Assembly (NCBI GenBank): GCA_033085395.1
Contig: JANQBS010000197.1
Span: 1 to 64,000, forward strand
Reading direction: 5' to 3'
Source of the DNA: Xanthoparmelia taractica
Lineage: Eukaryota > Ascomycota > Lecanoromycetes > Lecanorales > Parmeliaceae
DNA length: 64,000 nt
Both the position numbers and the translations under genes were made by a program. Of this stretch, positions 37,344 through 48,573 are shown piece after piece (the first letter of the stretch is position 1; each line of letters starts with the position of its first letter). The notes under the pieces are model-generated. The model made no database searches, was not told where the DNA came from, and saw only the letters and a list, made by a program, of their open reading frames with translations.

Positions 37344-37879
37344 AGCATTATGCTGGCAGTTCAAGAGTATTATTGCTGCATCAGTGCGGATCGTCCCTCC
37401 AGCCCCCTTATCTCCATCTTCTCCCTTTTCCCGAACTAACAAAAAACCACAATGAAACACTTTCCCTGCTCCCGGCAGTATCGCTCAACCCTCTCCTCTC
37501 CCTAAGAATATATATCCTCAAAACTGAACTGTAAAACACGTCGAACTGCGCATTACATTCTTACAACTTGCTTGCGGGTAGCTCGATGTTGACTAGGACA
37601 TCGGTATCGTTGAATGTTACATAGGACCGCCGCACACAAAAACGCCCCTGTGTATTGTTTCGTGCATGATCTGCCAAAGGTTTCATGTGCCATCTAAGCC
37701 ATCATTACTCATGGCGCGGCCTCCCCGTCTTCTTTTTTTCAGGCAGCGAAACGTTACGTTGGTATCTCATTACGGTCGCAATGAGATGAGATGCTTCGTC
37801 GCCTTCTCTCACGTTTTTCTTAAGTAAAAGATAGTTGCGACAATAATACAGCATCTCCAAAATGCAGCGAGGCTCTACC
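37344..37879. other. Intergenic, no supported gene
   Basis: About 0.5 kb downstream of the amidase gene. No supported frame; no repeat or RNA gene seen. Confidence 0.4.
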
Positions 37880-38805
37880 ATCTTACAATAATCTCACCGT
37901 CCGACCCGATGTCTCCTTTTCTGACCCAGCAGCCCCAGACGGTAAGCTCTGGAACTCCGCATTAAAAGCCATCAACCCAGTCGCAAGGATGGAGCCAGCT
38001 TCACCGGGGCTCCCGACTCGCTTCCGAGGAGATTGTGGACTCACTCATCAGTAAGTTCCCCCACTCGCAATGTATTGCTACAGTACAGAATTTCCCACTC
38101 ACATCACGCATAGCCTGGAAAAGCCACGCCGACCTACAACATTCCATGGCGCACAACTACCGACCGTTCTTACCCGCCATCGAGTCCCTACTTCTTCCAC
38201 TACAAAGGTAGCGATTCACATACTGCCCCATCTCCCTACATCATGTCACTAACACCCCGGTATGCCCCAGTCTCGAACTCGACGCCGTGAGCTCGCTGTA
38301 TGAATTATCGTTTGAGCCACCCGCCCGACGCAGATCTCAAGACTGGACTAGCGATCGAGACGCAATGATGTCGGAACCTTTCTCCTAGATGCCGCGCAGG
38401 GGGGTCGGCGATGGCGACTGCTTTCTAGGCATGGATGCGATTTTGGGTGGGTAGAGCGCTATGAGCCAGCTGCACCTTCCGACAGAACCGCAGCAACACA
38501 AAGGGACTCTCCTCCTCCTAATAACCGAACACGCATCCCAAACCGCCCGAAACAGCAATCCTCTCACGCGGCACGATCACAGAATCGCGCGGCGGCGACG
38601 ACGGCCCGGTTTTGAACACGGGAGACTATCTCGAGAAGAATGTTTTGGGCAAGGCGAGTGCGTGTGAGAAGCATCATGTTTGTTTTTTGAGAATGTTTCG
38701 GCGGATAATGTGGAGTGGTTGGATAAGGGGGAGAGGTGGTCGAGGTATGTGAAGAGGTTGGTTGATGAGGAAGAAAGGAGGAGGGGTGGAGGGGGTGGTG
38801 GGTAG
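37880..38805 (+). pseudogene. Eroded multi-exon coding remnant
   Basis: The stretch has coding-like pieces on the plus strand but no intact gene. One piece near 38,090-38,270 reads R-I-A-W-K-S-H-A-D-L-Q-H-S-M-A-H and leads, through a GT-AG intron ending at 38,270, to S-L-E-L-D-A-V-S-S-L. A second piece (about 38,600-38,680) reads L-N-T-G-D-Y-L-E-K-N-V-L-G and stops making sense at a T6 run (38,683-38,688). Adding one T to the reading joins it to E-N-V-S-A-D-N-V-E-W-L-D-K-G, which runs to a TAG at 38,803. Other joins between pieces fail. It is either a decayed gene or a real gene with an indel. I cannot name the family. Confidence 0.35.
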
Positions 38806-39237
38806 GATGGGTAAGGTAGGGGTAGGGTAAGGAGGTGGGTTGGGGGGGAGGGTATTTGGGAAGGAGACGGTGGATTGGGAGGGGGAGATATGGGGCTTGC
38901 CGGAACTCTTTTTTATTTGTTTTTTTCTCCTTCTTTTCTTCTAACCCGGATCGAGATAGAGAGAGGTTTTCGGAGTTGAGTGCAGCTACTGCTGGATCTC
39001 TGAAGCCTAGGTATCCAATCTGCTCTTTGAATCCCTCCAGCGTTAAATGCATGATGAGAAAAAAGGAGTGGGGCGAGTGGTGCAGCGCTTAATTCAGAAT
39101 TAGCACTTGAGTCCGTCAGGCCATGTACTTTAGACAACAAGAAAGTGCAACAGATACTCTGCTCGGCGAAGCATACACATAAATCACTCAACATCAAATC
39201 CCCGCCAAATCCCACCCCATCCCCCATCTACCCCATC
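38806..39237. other. Intergenic, G-rich strand
   Basis: The plus strand is strikingly G-rich and C-poor (38,750-38,900). Minus-strand frames here are Pro/Thr-rich shadows of this composition. No gene supported. Confidence 0.45.
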
Positions 39238-40239
39238 CTACGCCAAGAACTCCCCAATCCTCCCATTCATCCACCTAACATCACCCTCACTCATCCCACC
39301 CCCAGCCGCATGCCCCCACACACTCTCAATAACCCCCAACTCCCCCCTCCCCAACAACGCCACCTCAACCACCCCATCCTCAACAGCAAAATACTGATCC
39401 GTTCGTCCAGGCATAACAAGCACCCTCGCCTCAACCCCCCTCAGCGCCTCCTCATAGCTCCCATCATCCCTCGTAGCGCCCACATCGCCCTCCTGCCACA
39501 TCCGCGCCAAAATCAACACGTCCTCGGCATCCCAATCCTCAAACGTCTTCTCCATCGTGTTAGCAATGTATTCTTCTACGCTAGCGAACCCGAGCGATTT
39601 CTCCCAGTGCCGTTCGCGGAACCACGCTCCGCTCGTCAACCAAGCGCAGTACGCGCGTCCAAAGGCCCGGAGACCGCGGAGGGGTTTGATGCCGTTGGCT
39701 TTGTATGCGCCGTCGGCGTAGTCGGTGCTGTTGAGGAGGGCGGCCTTGGGTCCTTCGAGGAAGGCGTAGTTGTGCCCGCTTGTGCGCGCGGAGCCGCAGA
39801 TTACGACGGCGGATTTGACGAAGGAGGGGTACATGCATGCCCAGTAGTAGGCTTGCTGGCCGCCCATTGAGAACCCGACGACGGCGTCCAGTTGGCTTAT
39901 GCCGAGGTGCTTGGTGAGGAGCTCGTGTTGCGCGTGGATGCAGTCGCGGTAGTCGAGGGTTCTGGGGAAGTTGGGGGTGTTTGAGGGGGAGGAGGATTCA
40001 CCGTTGCCGAGCATTGCGGTGACGATGACGTGGTGGGAGGAGAGGGCGCCGTTGTTTTTGGTGAAGGTTAGGGTTGTGTTGATTCTACCGCCGTAGCAGG
40101 TAGGTATGCAGGCTGCTTTGGGAGAAGAAGGGTTGTAAGAGCGATAGGCAACTTTGATGGGGATTGTGGCGCCAGATACGAAGTTGAAGGACGGTATTTC
40201 ATAATATTGTACGCCTGTGGAGTCATATGTTGAAGACAT
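39238..40239 (-). CDS. Homoserine O-acetyltransferase-family alpha/beta hydrolase
   Basis: A 333-residue alpha/beta hydrolase. Translation probably starts at ATG 40,239 (M-S-S-T-Y-D); the frame extends upstream only with a TTG. The nucleophile elbow G-F-S-M-G-G places Ser124, with Asp281 in G-R-T-D-Q-Y-F and His310 in W-G-H-A-A-G-G, giving a complete triad. The lid region carries the W-F-R-E-R-H-W-E-K stretch. These features fit the MET2/MetX-like group of fungal 'homoserine acetyltransferase family' proteins, but it is shorter than yeast Met2, and many members are esterases of unknown substrate, so a role in methionine synthesis is not implied. Single exon. The 3' end is GC-skewed (C-rich on the plus strand). 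Convergent with the eroded remnant. Confidence 0.82.
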   Translation of the reverse strand: MSSTYDSTGVQYYEIPSFNFVSGATIPIKVAYRSYNPSSPKAACIPTCYGGRINTTLTFTKNNGALSSHHVIVTAMLGNGESSSPSNTPNFPRTLDYRDCIHAQHELLTKHLGISQLDAVVGFSMGGQQAYYWACMYPSFVKSAVVICGSARTSGHNYAFLEGPKAALLNSTDYADGAYKANGIKPLRGLRAFGRAYCAWLTSGAWFRERHWEKSLGFASVEEYIANTMEKTFEDWDAEDVLILARMWQEGDVGATRDDGSYEEALRGVEARVLVMPGRTDQYFAVEDGVVEVALLGRGELGVIESVWGHAAGGGMSEGDVRWMNGRIGEFLA

Positions 40240-43200
40240 GTTGGCCAACAAAAGGTCTATTCGATGGAACAACTTTCGGGCAAAAGCAGTGAGTGCAATT
40301 CGGCAGACAGGTGGCAGGAATGTTCATGAGCTTTATCAGAGGAAGATGGAGTATCGGACAGCTTAGACTTTCATGATATAACAGGATAATCGAGCCCACA
40401 ATTTACCTTGGTCAAATCCCCGCGATGAATGACATCACTACCTTCCTAATCGGTCGAAAGGCTGTCACGTGCCTCCAAGTACCTCTGTGCTGGACGTGGA
40501 TGGCACTGAATTCGCCCGTAGTACGATTAGCACCTTCAAGCCCAGATATAGATGTGCCTATTTGGTAAAGAACTTTCGGGGCTATCTTGTACGCGGATCG
40601 CTTCTCAACAAGTAGGTTGTAGTCAGGACCCAGGACCCCTTCTCTCTCGTCTCATGCACATGATGTCGACGGAGGATGAATCCAGACGCTCAACCCATGA
40701 CGAGGATTGGGAATGAGCCCGGAAGATATGCACACGCACACACCTTCATTCTTGACTAGAAGACGTACATTAAAGATGATCACCGTACCTTATGTTCGCT
40801 GTGCCTGGGTACTGGCTCATATGTTGCTCTGACACGACTTGTATCCGCGAAGATCTCGTTTACAGGTTTGCAGAGCCCATAATGCAAAACGGTGAATGGG
40901 AACATCCTGCCGATCTTTCAAGTGTAAGCTTGAAAGTGTGAAGGGTCTTGGTCCGAGCGGCCATGAGGCTTGCGAAGGTTTGTCTTGAACAGCTTCGATT
41001 CAGATTCATATTCAATGGTGCGTTAGTCTTGAGGGACAATTGATGGCCTCGTTTAGATGATTTATGACCTCTTGCATCCTGAAATTTTGCCGAAGAAGAC
41101 GAAAAAGTATTGTTGAAAAAAAATCAAATCGCAAAGGGCTCCAAGTAGATGGAATTATACTCCAACAGCCTTACTCACGCGGGGCCAGACTATGAGACGT
41201 TGATGTACCGTGAGATCGCCGCTTGGCAAACTTTCATACAAGTTTAATGCAGGCTGTCGCTGATGGTGGACATGGTGTTAAAGGCAGCATATTCTCATCC
41301 TGTTCATAGAATATTTGAATGATAGAATAGAAGATGGGATGCCTGCAGCTCAATATCAGTGTACTCGCCTTCAAGTTTAATTTTTGTGAAGGTATTGCTA
41401 AGGCCGTTCATTACGAGGAAGGAAAGCATCATGGAAATCCAGCAATGATGCTGCGCTGGCAACGCCTATTAAATTGCTTCGAAAGGAGATACTTTATGAG
41501 GGATTCTTTTTGGCGTTGCATATGATGGATTGCGGCTGGTGCGGCTATGCGAACCCCGCATTTGATTGACACATCAGCAGTCAGCACCTTCCTCAACGGT
41601 CCGGTAGGGCGTCGTCACGTGTTTGATTCTGGCCCAAGGACTCGGTTCTTGTCAACTGAGCCTTTCTCCGCCACCACCGCGCGTAAAAGGCTGCCGCAGC
41701 GTAGTACTTCGTAATATTATTAAATACGGTAAAAATACACCACCTTTAAGCCCTGAACGGCAGGTGCCAAAATGATAACCCGCTCGATTGTAAAGAATTG
41801 AATCACTTCATCTCCTCTTTTTTGCGATCCCTAAAAAACACTATGAAACTACTCACGTAGTCCTATCGTCGGTCGCTCCAGATTCGTCGGACTGGTCCGA
41901 ACCGGGCTTCGAGCGCTTCATTCTCTGGAATACGGGAGCTATACAACAGTAAATCGCAAAAGATATCTTCGTGGTGAAGATTTATGTTGCTCGCTACCTC
42001 GCAAACATAGCCCAAAGTGGCTTGGACTCTCGGTTATTATACATTCTTCTCTTCAAATGGTGAAAGGGCAAGGGAAAACGTTCCGACCTCTTGAGAGCGT
42101 GCATATGGCCATCGTTCCCCAATTCCCTTGAAGATGTTCTTGGCTCCTTCGATCGTTCCCATTTCGGGATCCGACCTGTAGCGACCTCCCAGTAGCTAGC
42201 GAGCCCTGGTCCTCTTCATCCATGATCTTGCCAAGACCGAATGCAAACAACGGTCCATGTCTGATAAAGGGTCGTACCCGTCTTGCCCGTCTCTTTTGGC
42301 CTTCTAATCTGCCCCCACACTATGGTCAGGTCACTAAATTTCTATATCACGCTGGACCGGTACTTCGATATGCCTCCGACAAACATCGTCGATGCCACAA
42401 CCGACTCGCTGGAAAGCCTAGAAAGGTCTACAGTGACTTTGAATAAGACTGGATGAAAAGGATCGAATCTGGGCTATTGCTGCCAGGCTAGCACAATAGG
42501 GAGAAGTTCGAAGTTGGATTGACTCTGGGCTGATCGCGCCCAGCCGTCGGGCAGAATATCTGGCAAAGAACGGCTCCACATTGGTGTAGGCAATCACGTC
42601 GATCTTCCCCGGACGTTCCGAGATTGCGGAGAAGTCAGTCATGAGTGCCTCTTGGCTAACTTGGCGGCTTGTAGGCGTATAGTAGATTGAATAAGATGAG
42701 TATGGTGAAAATAGCTATCGATTGGTTGAGGCTCATTTGTAGGATGTCGGTGCCGCCGAAGCTGTGATATGCAGGCGCGGTGATTACGCAATGACGCAGA
42801 AATGATGGTGTCCGACAGGACAAAAAGTGAGTATATGGGTGAGTGTGTAGCGAGCGGCACCATAAAAAGGTGCTGAAGATAAAGAATTAAGAAATGTAGT
42901 AAGTGATTATCTTTTTGATCGGATGTATGAGTTGAAGGGCAAGGCAGAAAAAGGATGAGCAGGATCGACGGTAATTCAGCCTGGCTATTTTTCCTTTTAG
43001 GGGGGGCACTGGGGGGTCCTTTAAGGCTGACCCGGCAGTCTGTTTCCCAGCGTCCCGGTCCCGGAGGGCTAGGCTGCTGCCCTAAGATCAGTAGGGCATG
43101 CCTATAACAATTAGTGGCATACGCTACGCTAAACCTTCCAATAGAGTCTACCTTCTAGACCACTTGACACGCTCTTTTGCGTCTTGCGATCCAATCCAAA

Positions 43201-43490
43201 ATATTAAACCCCCATTGCACCACCCTATTCTCTTCTACAAGGACATGACCACTCTCTTCCATCCTACTTCCTCTTCTTCTCCTCCTCTGACTTCCCCAAC
43301 CTCTGGACCCTGCTGCAAATATCTACGACCAGATGACCTCCTCAAAATCACCAGTTCACTCTAAGCACTCACCACCGGCGCCTCGCATCCTCGGCAACCT
43401 CACAAGGCAATAGCGATAAGAAAGAGAAAAGATAAGGACATCAAGCGGGCACAAACAAAGGGTCAACAACGGTGTCCTGGTGTCTGCATC
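40240..43490. other. Long intergenic region, no supported gene
   Basis: About 3.25 kb. The best candidate is a minus-strand frame at 42,642-42,418 beginning M-T-D-F-S-A-I-S-E-R-P-G, with plausible codon use but no domain and no convincing continuation. A neighbouring frame at 42,250-42,053 starts with TTG. Neither is supported enough to call. No repeats or RNA genes were recognised. Confidence 0.4.
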
Positions 43491-44529
43491 ATGTCGCAAA
43501 GGCAGGTGTCACCATTTTCACATCCAGTCCCCAACAGTCGCTGACCCCTGTGACCTAGAAGAGAATTCCACATAGTCGTGCTTGGTGCTGGTAAGGACAG
43601 CTGTCAAATATGTCAAGATGCTGGACTGAAACATGCTGTAACAGGAGGAGTGGGCAAGAGCTGTCTTACCGGTACGCGGCCTTCTTTTGCGCCTCTATAC
43701 CCGCATTCCGCTCACGGCTATGCCCAGCACAATTTGTACAGAATGTATGGATAGAGAGCTATGACCCTACGATAGAAGATTCGTATAGGAAACAGATCGA
43801 GGTTGATGTGAGTCTGTTGGCTCTGTTTGGTTGGGAGATGCTGATGTGCGACAGGGGCGACACTGCATATTAGAGATGTATGGGAACACAGCCGATTGTG
43901 CAGACAACCTCTCGAAATGATGCTAATAGATACTTAGATTAGATACTGCAGGCACAGAACAATTCAGTGAGTCCTTCATCCTCTCCTCCCGCAAGTATTT
44001 AAGCTAATGCAACCACAGCCGCCATGAGGTACCACCCTTTATACACCCAACCTTGACCTATACCCGACCTCTAATCTCCCTCTCAAACAGAGAACTCTAC
44101 ATGAAATCCGGCCAAGGCTTCCTCCTCGTCTTCAGCATTACCTCCCTCACCTCCCTTACCGAACTCTACGAGCTTCGGGACCAGATCGTCCGCATCAAAG
44201 ACGACCCTCTCGTCCCCCTTGTCATCGTTGGCAACAAGTCCGATCTCGAAGAAGACCGCGCCGTCTCCCGCTCCCGTGCCTTTCAGGTCTGCCAATCGTG
44301 GAACAACGCACCGTACTACGAAACATCTGCTCGAGCCCGACGGAACGTGGATGAAGCCTTTGTGGATCTCTGCAAGCAGATGATCCGCAAAGACGTGACC
44401 ACGCGACAGGTTAGGGAGATGGAGACGCTGAATCCACGGGAGAGGCCTCGCAGGCCGCGGCCAGGGGGGAGGGGAAAAAAGAAGAAGGGGCTCCTGGAAG
44501 GTGGGGGCTCGAGGTGTAATATCTTATAG
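43491..44529 (+). CDS. RSR1: Ras-like GTPase RSR1/Krev-1 (Rap homologue)
   Basis: Small GTPase of the Rap/Rsr1 group, which directs polarity and growth site selection at the plasma membrane. Exons: 43,491-43,501, 43,559-43,590, 43,645-43,671, 43,728-43,807, 43,855-43,877, 43,938-43,966, 44,019-44,028, 44,091-44,529; the joined product is 216 residues. G1 is G-A-G-G-V-G-K-S (13-20), the effector loop Y-D-P-T-I-E-D-S-Y (35-43), G3 D-T-A-G-T-E-Q (60-66), G4 N-K-S-D, G5 S-A-R. A Lys/Arg-rich tail precedes the prenylation box C-N-I-L. Exon 7 is only 10 nt and encodes most of T-A-M-R. Introns 2-7 are GT-AG, 47-62 nt. Intron 1 in this model is GC-AG, so the first four codons are less certain than the rest. 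Confidence 0.93.
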
Positions 44530-45348
44530 TAGGCTACCAACGATGAAGGTGGCTGCTGTAAATACTCGATTGGACACGTACATGCATCATCTGAGCGAAT
44601 CAGCGAGGGGTATGTGGAAGGGTCGGCTAATGGCCATCATAGATCAACCTAATGTTTTTTTTTTTTGCGTTCAGAGATGTGCAGATGCGAACATTCTGCC
44701 TTTCTATTTTCATGTCCCCTTCCTTCCACACAATGCTATTGACCTCCTCAAATCAAGCGCACAGGCTCCGACTGCCTCCGCCGACCTCACCCATTGCCCT
44801 CGCTTTTTCCACCCCCACCCTCATCCTTCCCAACTCGCGCTCCTGGCTTACGAAACCCCCTAATGATACCGCCGCCACCACCACCGCTACTTGCTCTACT
44901 GGGCAACACACCCTCCCCACTCATCTCACTCACTCACCCACTCACTCACCCACTCCACGGCATCGATACGCCCCCTCCCCCTCTACCCCCGCAAACGCAA
45001 AATCAGGGCCAAGGCAAGTGGTTGTCTGCGGAGCTGGAGTGGATCGTGGCACCTTTCTTCCTGAATTTTTATCACTTTTTTTAGGGAGTGGGATGTGCGA
45101 TTGTGGGATGAATGATGCGCAAAGGGGGGGAGTACACTGGTTGACTTGGATTGAATTGGATTGGAGTGGGCTTTGCTCGTGGTATGTAGAATGGGTGGGT
45201 ATGGTTAGGTAGGGTAAGGTAAGGTAAGGTAGGGTTGGGGTGGGTTGGGTTGAGTGATGGTAGTGGAAGGGGGTAGGTATGCGCTACCTTAAGGTAGGCT
45301 GACGAAGCGGGCCTGGAAGATGTGTGCTTGCTTGCTTGCTTGGACGAT

Positions 45349-45350
<2 letters not shown>

Positions 45351-45381
<31 letters not shown>
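45351..45381 (+). repeat. (GA)n microsatellite
   Basis: About fifteen uninterrupted GA dinucleotides. The long open frames covering it in all three phases are an artefact of this repeat. Confidence 0.9.
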
Positions 45382-45386
<5 letters not shown>

Positions 45387-45420
45387 TCTTGTTCTCGTAC
45401 ATTGGGTGTGGATATGGTCA

Positions 45421-45445
45421 GAAGAAGAAGAAGAAGAAGAAGAAG
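45421..45445 (+). repeat. (GAA)n microsatellite
   Basis: Eight GAA trinucleotides, 40 bp downstream of the GA repeat. Confidence 0.9.
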
Positions 45446-45743
45446 GGGAACAATGCTCTCATCTTGCTGTTGTTTTGGAACTGCAATCAGCAAATCGCAA
45501 GTAGGTGCCTACCACTCGCATTCCTTCTTTCTTCGGGGTTCAACCAAGTTTGTTCTAAAGAAAAAGCGTCCTCCAAACTAGCCAGCATCATCTACGCTGA
45601 CAAGGAATTCTCTCCGAGCCTTAAACCCCCCCCCTCTCTTCCTTCCCCCCTTTCCTCCGCCTCCTTCGCCTTCTCTATTCCTCACTCTCGACAAAACAAA
45701 AAAGAATGGATGAATGAAACAACACCCCATCCAACACCTCATC

Positions 45744-46863
45744 TCAACTCCCCTGCATCTCATACAACCCCCCCTGCTCCGGCGTCTTCCGCCCCTCCAT
45801 CTCATGCACCCCGCTCGTATCCGCCACCACGTCCTCATGCTTCCGTTCGATGCTCTCGCCCGCAAAGCTCCCCGGCGGCACGAAACCCCCATCGCTCGTG
45901 CGTAGGCGGGAGTGCCGGTGGTGTTTTCGGTGGAGGCGGTAGAGGAGGAGGGCGAGGGATGCGAGGAGGATGGAGCCGAGGGAGACGCCGATGCCGATGC
46001 CGGCTTTGGAGGCGGGGGTTAGGGTGGGTTTGGCAGGGGAGGAGGGGGTGGTGGAGGAAGAGGAGGAGGAGGAGGAGGAGTTCGTTAGGGGAGTGGGGGT
46101 GGGTTTTGCGGGGTTGGTGGTTGATGCGGCGAGGGTGTTTGAGGGCGTCGCTGCTGCGGAGGCGGAGGCGGCGGCGCTGGGGGAGGTGAAGATCATTGGG
46201 TAGAAGGCTGTGTTTAGCTCGGCGAAGGAGCGGCTGACGAGGGTGGAGCTGATGATGGAGGCATCGGTTGTGGACTCCTTGTTGTAGAGGTAGTAGTATG
46301 TGCAGGTTGCGGTGTCGGTGTTGCTGCATTCTATGGTGACGCTGTGGAGGAGGTCAGGGCACGCTTTCACTTTCACTTTCGCTCGGGTAGGTTGGAGAGT
46401 TGCTTACGTTTGGTTGAAATGTTGGAGTATGTATGGGGTTTCGGTTCTGTTGGGGAGTGGATCTTGGCCAAGGTCACGCCTGCTGGAAGTAAGTGCTGTG
46501 CTTTCTCTAAAAGGAAAAACAATACAAGCAAAAGAAAGGATGGAAGAGATAACGATGTGGGATCTCTTACGTTGGGATCTGGTACTGGGTTACGGACGTC
46601 TCTTCTGAGAACGTGTAGCTATTGTTTTCATCGCAGCCATAGGTTCCAGGCCAGAAGTCGTCGCTGTCATTAGACCCGCAGTCCACGGTGTAGTATGTTA
46701 CACTGTCGTTGGTACTCGATACGCCAAGAAATGTCTGCACCGGGATGCTTTGCCAGATGTTGCCCTGGTAGAAGAGGCCCTCGGGTATGATGAAGGAGGT
46801 TGTGACGTTGTCAGCTGAGGCATGACCGAGAAGGAGGAATATGGAAAGGCCGATTGCGGCCAT
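45744..46863 (-). CDS. Single-pass surface glycoprotein, sensor-like layout
   Basis: Exons on the minus strand: 46,863-46,571, 46,482-46,408, 46,341-45,744, with introns of 88 and 66 nt. The product is 321 residues. It has a signal peptide (1-18), a cysteine-containing ectodomain with many N-glycosylation sequons (N-V-T, N-D-S, N-R-T, N-Q-T), then a Ser/Ala/Thr/Pro-rich stalk with a run of nine Ser. One transmembrane helix follows (S-K-A-G-I-G-I-G-V-S-L-G-S-I-L-L-A-S), then a basic juxtamembrane stretch (H-R-K-H-H-R-H) and a tail of about 60 residues. This layout recurs in fungal wall-sensor and Mid2-like proteins, but the ectodomain shows no WSC motif I can place, so function is open. Confidence 0.78.
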
Positions 46864-47370
46864 TGTTGTACCGCGGTGGGGGGTTAAGTTGACAGCAAGA
46901 GGTTGAAAAATGAGAAGATTTAAGGTAGAAGAGATTTGTAACTCTTCGTGAAAGGTACAAGTGTTGGTGGTACAAGGGAACGGCTAGCCAGGTAATTACC
47001 GGAGAGCCGATTGGTCGCTACTGGAGTGGACAGTGAAGTCAACACATATTCAAGGTGGGATATGTATCAAGTGGAAAGAAAAGGTGTTATTACTCGAACG
47101 GCTTGTGTTTGTGGAACAGCTAATGGCATTGTATCACTTACCAGTCCAAACAGGTCCTTTCAGGATGAACGGGCAGAGGAAAGCCAGTAGATAGACTGCA
47201 TGTTATTCTCTACCTATCTGTGACAACGGTGCCAAGCTCCGTGAAAAACCATGGAAGTCCAAATGCGCGGGCAGCAATCTTATAATTAATTTCAAGTTGT
47301 CCCACGACACTTCGCTCACTCAGGTTTCCGCCCAGTTCTCATGATGAAAAAACGAGAGCCCACTCCATCT
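46864..47370. other. Intergenic, promoter of the surface protein
   Basis: About 0.5 kb upstream of the surface-protein start. No feature recognised. Confidence 0.45.
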
Positions 47371-47597
47371 CTACGGCCCTCCTCCCGCTGAATGCAACTT
47401 CTCGTAGGCAGCGATATTCCAAACGTAGTAGCTCTGCCACGTAGTTCCGCTTGGACTATCGTAGCAACCGGTCTGATAGAGATAGTCACCATTTACTAGT
47501 GCATCTGAATAGTGGACTGGTCCCCAGTAGCTTTGTGCTGTACCGCTGCAATCCGGTTTTGTAAAGCCGTCATGTTGTAATCGGTGTAGTAACCCTG
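47371..47597 (-). pseudogene. C-terminal remnant of a secreted-type protein
   Basis: A minus-strand frame of about 75 codons, preceded by a good acceptor (CATTCAAACCCAG), reads D-C-S-G-T-A-Q-S-Y-W-G-P-V-H-Y, then L-Y-Q-T-G-C-Y-D-S-P-S-G-T-T-W and ends A-G-G-G-P at 47,371. Paired Cys and aromatic-rich spacing look like the tail of a small secreted protein. Upstream, on the same strand, no open exon with a start and signal peptide can be joined; frames between 47,640 and 47,760 carry stops. It is therefore probably a fragment, though a missed 5' exon is possible. Confidence 0.35.
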
Positions 47598-48573
47598 GGT
47601 TTGAATGCAGAGTCAGCTACAGTGCAAAGAAAAGTCTTCAAGTGTCAAGTGATATCCACCACGCAAGTAAGTGTTGCGTATGGTCATAGTATACGCGATT
47701 AAGACCGTGGGGCTAAGGAGGCAGAGCGACAGCGACGTGATAGATCAAGCCAATGGATCTCTAGCAAGGGCAATAACTTAGTTGTCAATAAGGGTAGCAG
47801 CAATCAGGGTATCGAGCGAAATAGCAAGTAAGATGAAACAATAGCAGCAATCGAACGTTATATGCATATAACGCATATCCATAAAGAATTCCTTCACTTG
47901 GTGGAATTTGCCCATGAGACGTGTGCAACGTGACTATCAAGATGTACCTAGCTTCGTGAATATGCATTACAGCCATGGCTGTAACAGATCCATGACTAGA
48001 ATGGGACACAGCTTGGATCTAAGAATCGACTGGTCCACTAACATTTTTCACCACGACTTTCACTAGACTAGGTACAACAGTAGGTTTTATCTCTTTAACA
48101 AGTCCTAAGGCTAAAGCATAGGGCTAAGCTGTAGGGCTAAGACCCAGCCCTATATCCCCGAACCAACCACGCCAACCAGAGCGATGATCCCTAAAACAAC
48201 GACTTGTACTCGTACATTATCATTTGGAATGTTAGTCAAACGGTTGGTTTTAAAAGTCTGACAGTTGGTGCAATCTCAATATATAGATCTAGCAGTAGGT
48301 ACAGTTGGCCCTGAAAACGAGAGTCCTGAATTACTGAGGATCAGTCATCGTGGCAGCTATCACATGGACACTGACAACAACATCCATCTACCCAAATAGA
48401 CTCGTCGCAGAAGGCAGCGGACCCACTTTCCTTCATATAGTACACAGCTTTGAGATTTTTGTTTCCCAGTGACATGTACAAGTCGCTACTCTCCTACCAC
48501 TGACGCCAAGTCTCACGTTTGAATATCCCATCACCTTTGAATATTCATAAACCCGGCAGCATTCGAGCATAGA
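47598..48573. other. Intergenic, no supported gene
   Basis: About 1 kb. Near 48,105-48,160 the motif TAGGGCTAAG recurs with CTAAGGCTAAAG variants, a small local repeat. No gene supported. Confidence 0.45.

Larger units (their letters stand above)
44530..45743. other. Intergenic with microsatellites and G-rich tracts
   Basis: Contains repeats of CACTCACC (near 44,930), GGTAA/GGTTA-like G-rich repeats (45,190-45,260), a short CTTG run (45,326-45,342), the GA and GAA microsatellites listed separately, and long overlapping low-complexity frames. No gene supported. Confidence 0.5.

Noticed and set aside
39060..39125. Possible tRNA-like stretch (GTGGTGCAGCGC and following)
   Set aside because: It lacks a B-box GGTTCRANYCC and no cloverleaf can be drawn.
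39145..39870. 241-codon plus-strand frame
   Set aside because: It is antisense to the alpha/beta hydrolase, which has a full catalytic triad.
42053..42642. Possible small minus-strand gene
   Set aside because: One piece has fair codon use, but the other starts with TTG, no splice joins them, and no domain is visible.
45190..45260. GGTAA/GGTTGGG repeats resembling telomeric DNA
   Set aside because: The units are irregular and not TTAGGG; they lie between ordinary genes.
45320..46203. Long Arg/Glu-rich plus-strand frames
   Set aside because: They are produced by GA and GAA microsatellites and by the antisense of the surface-protein gene.
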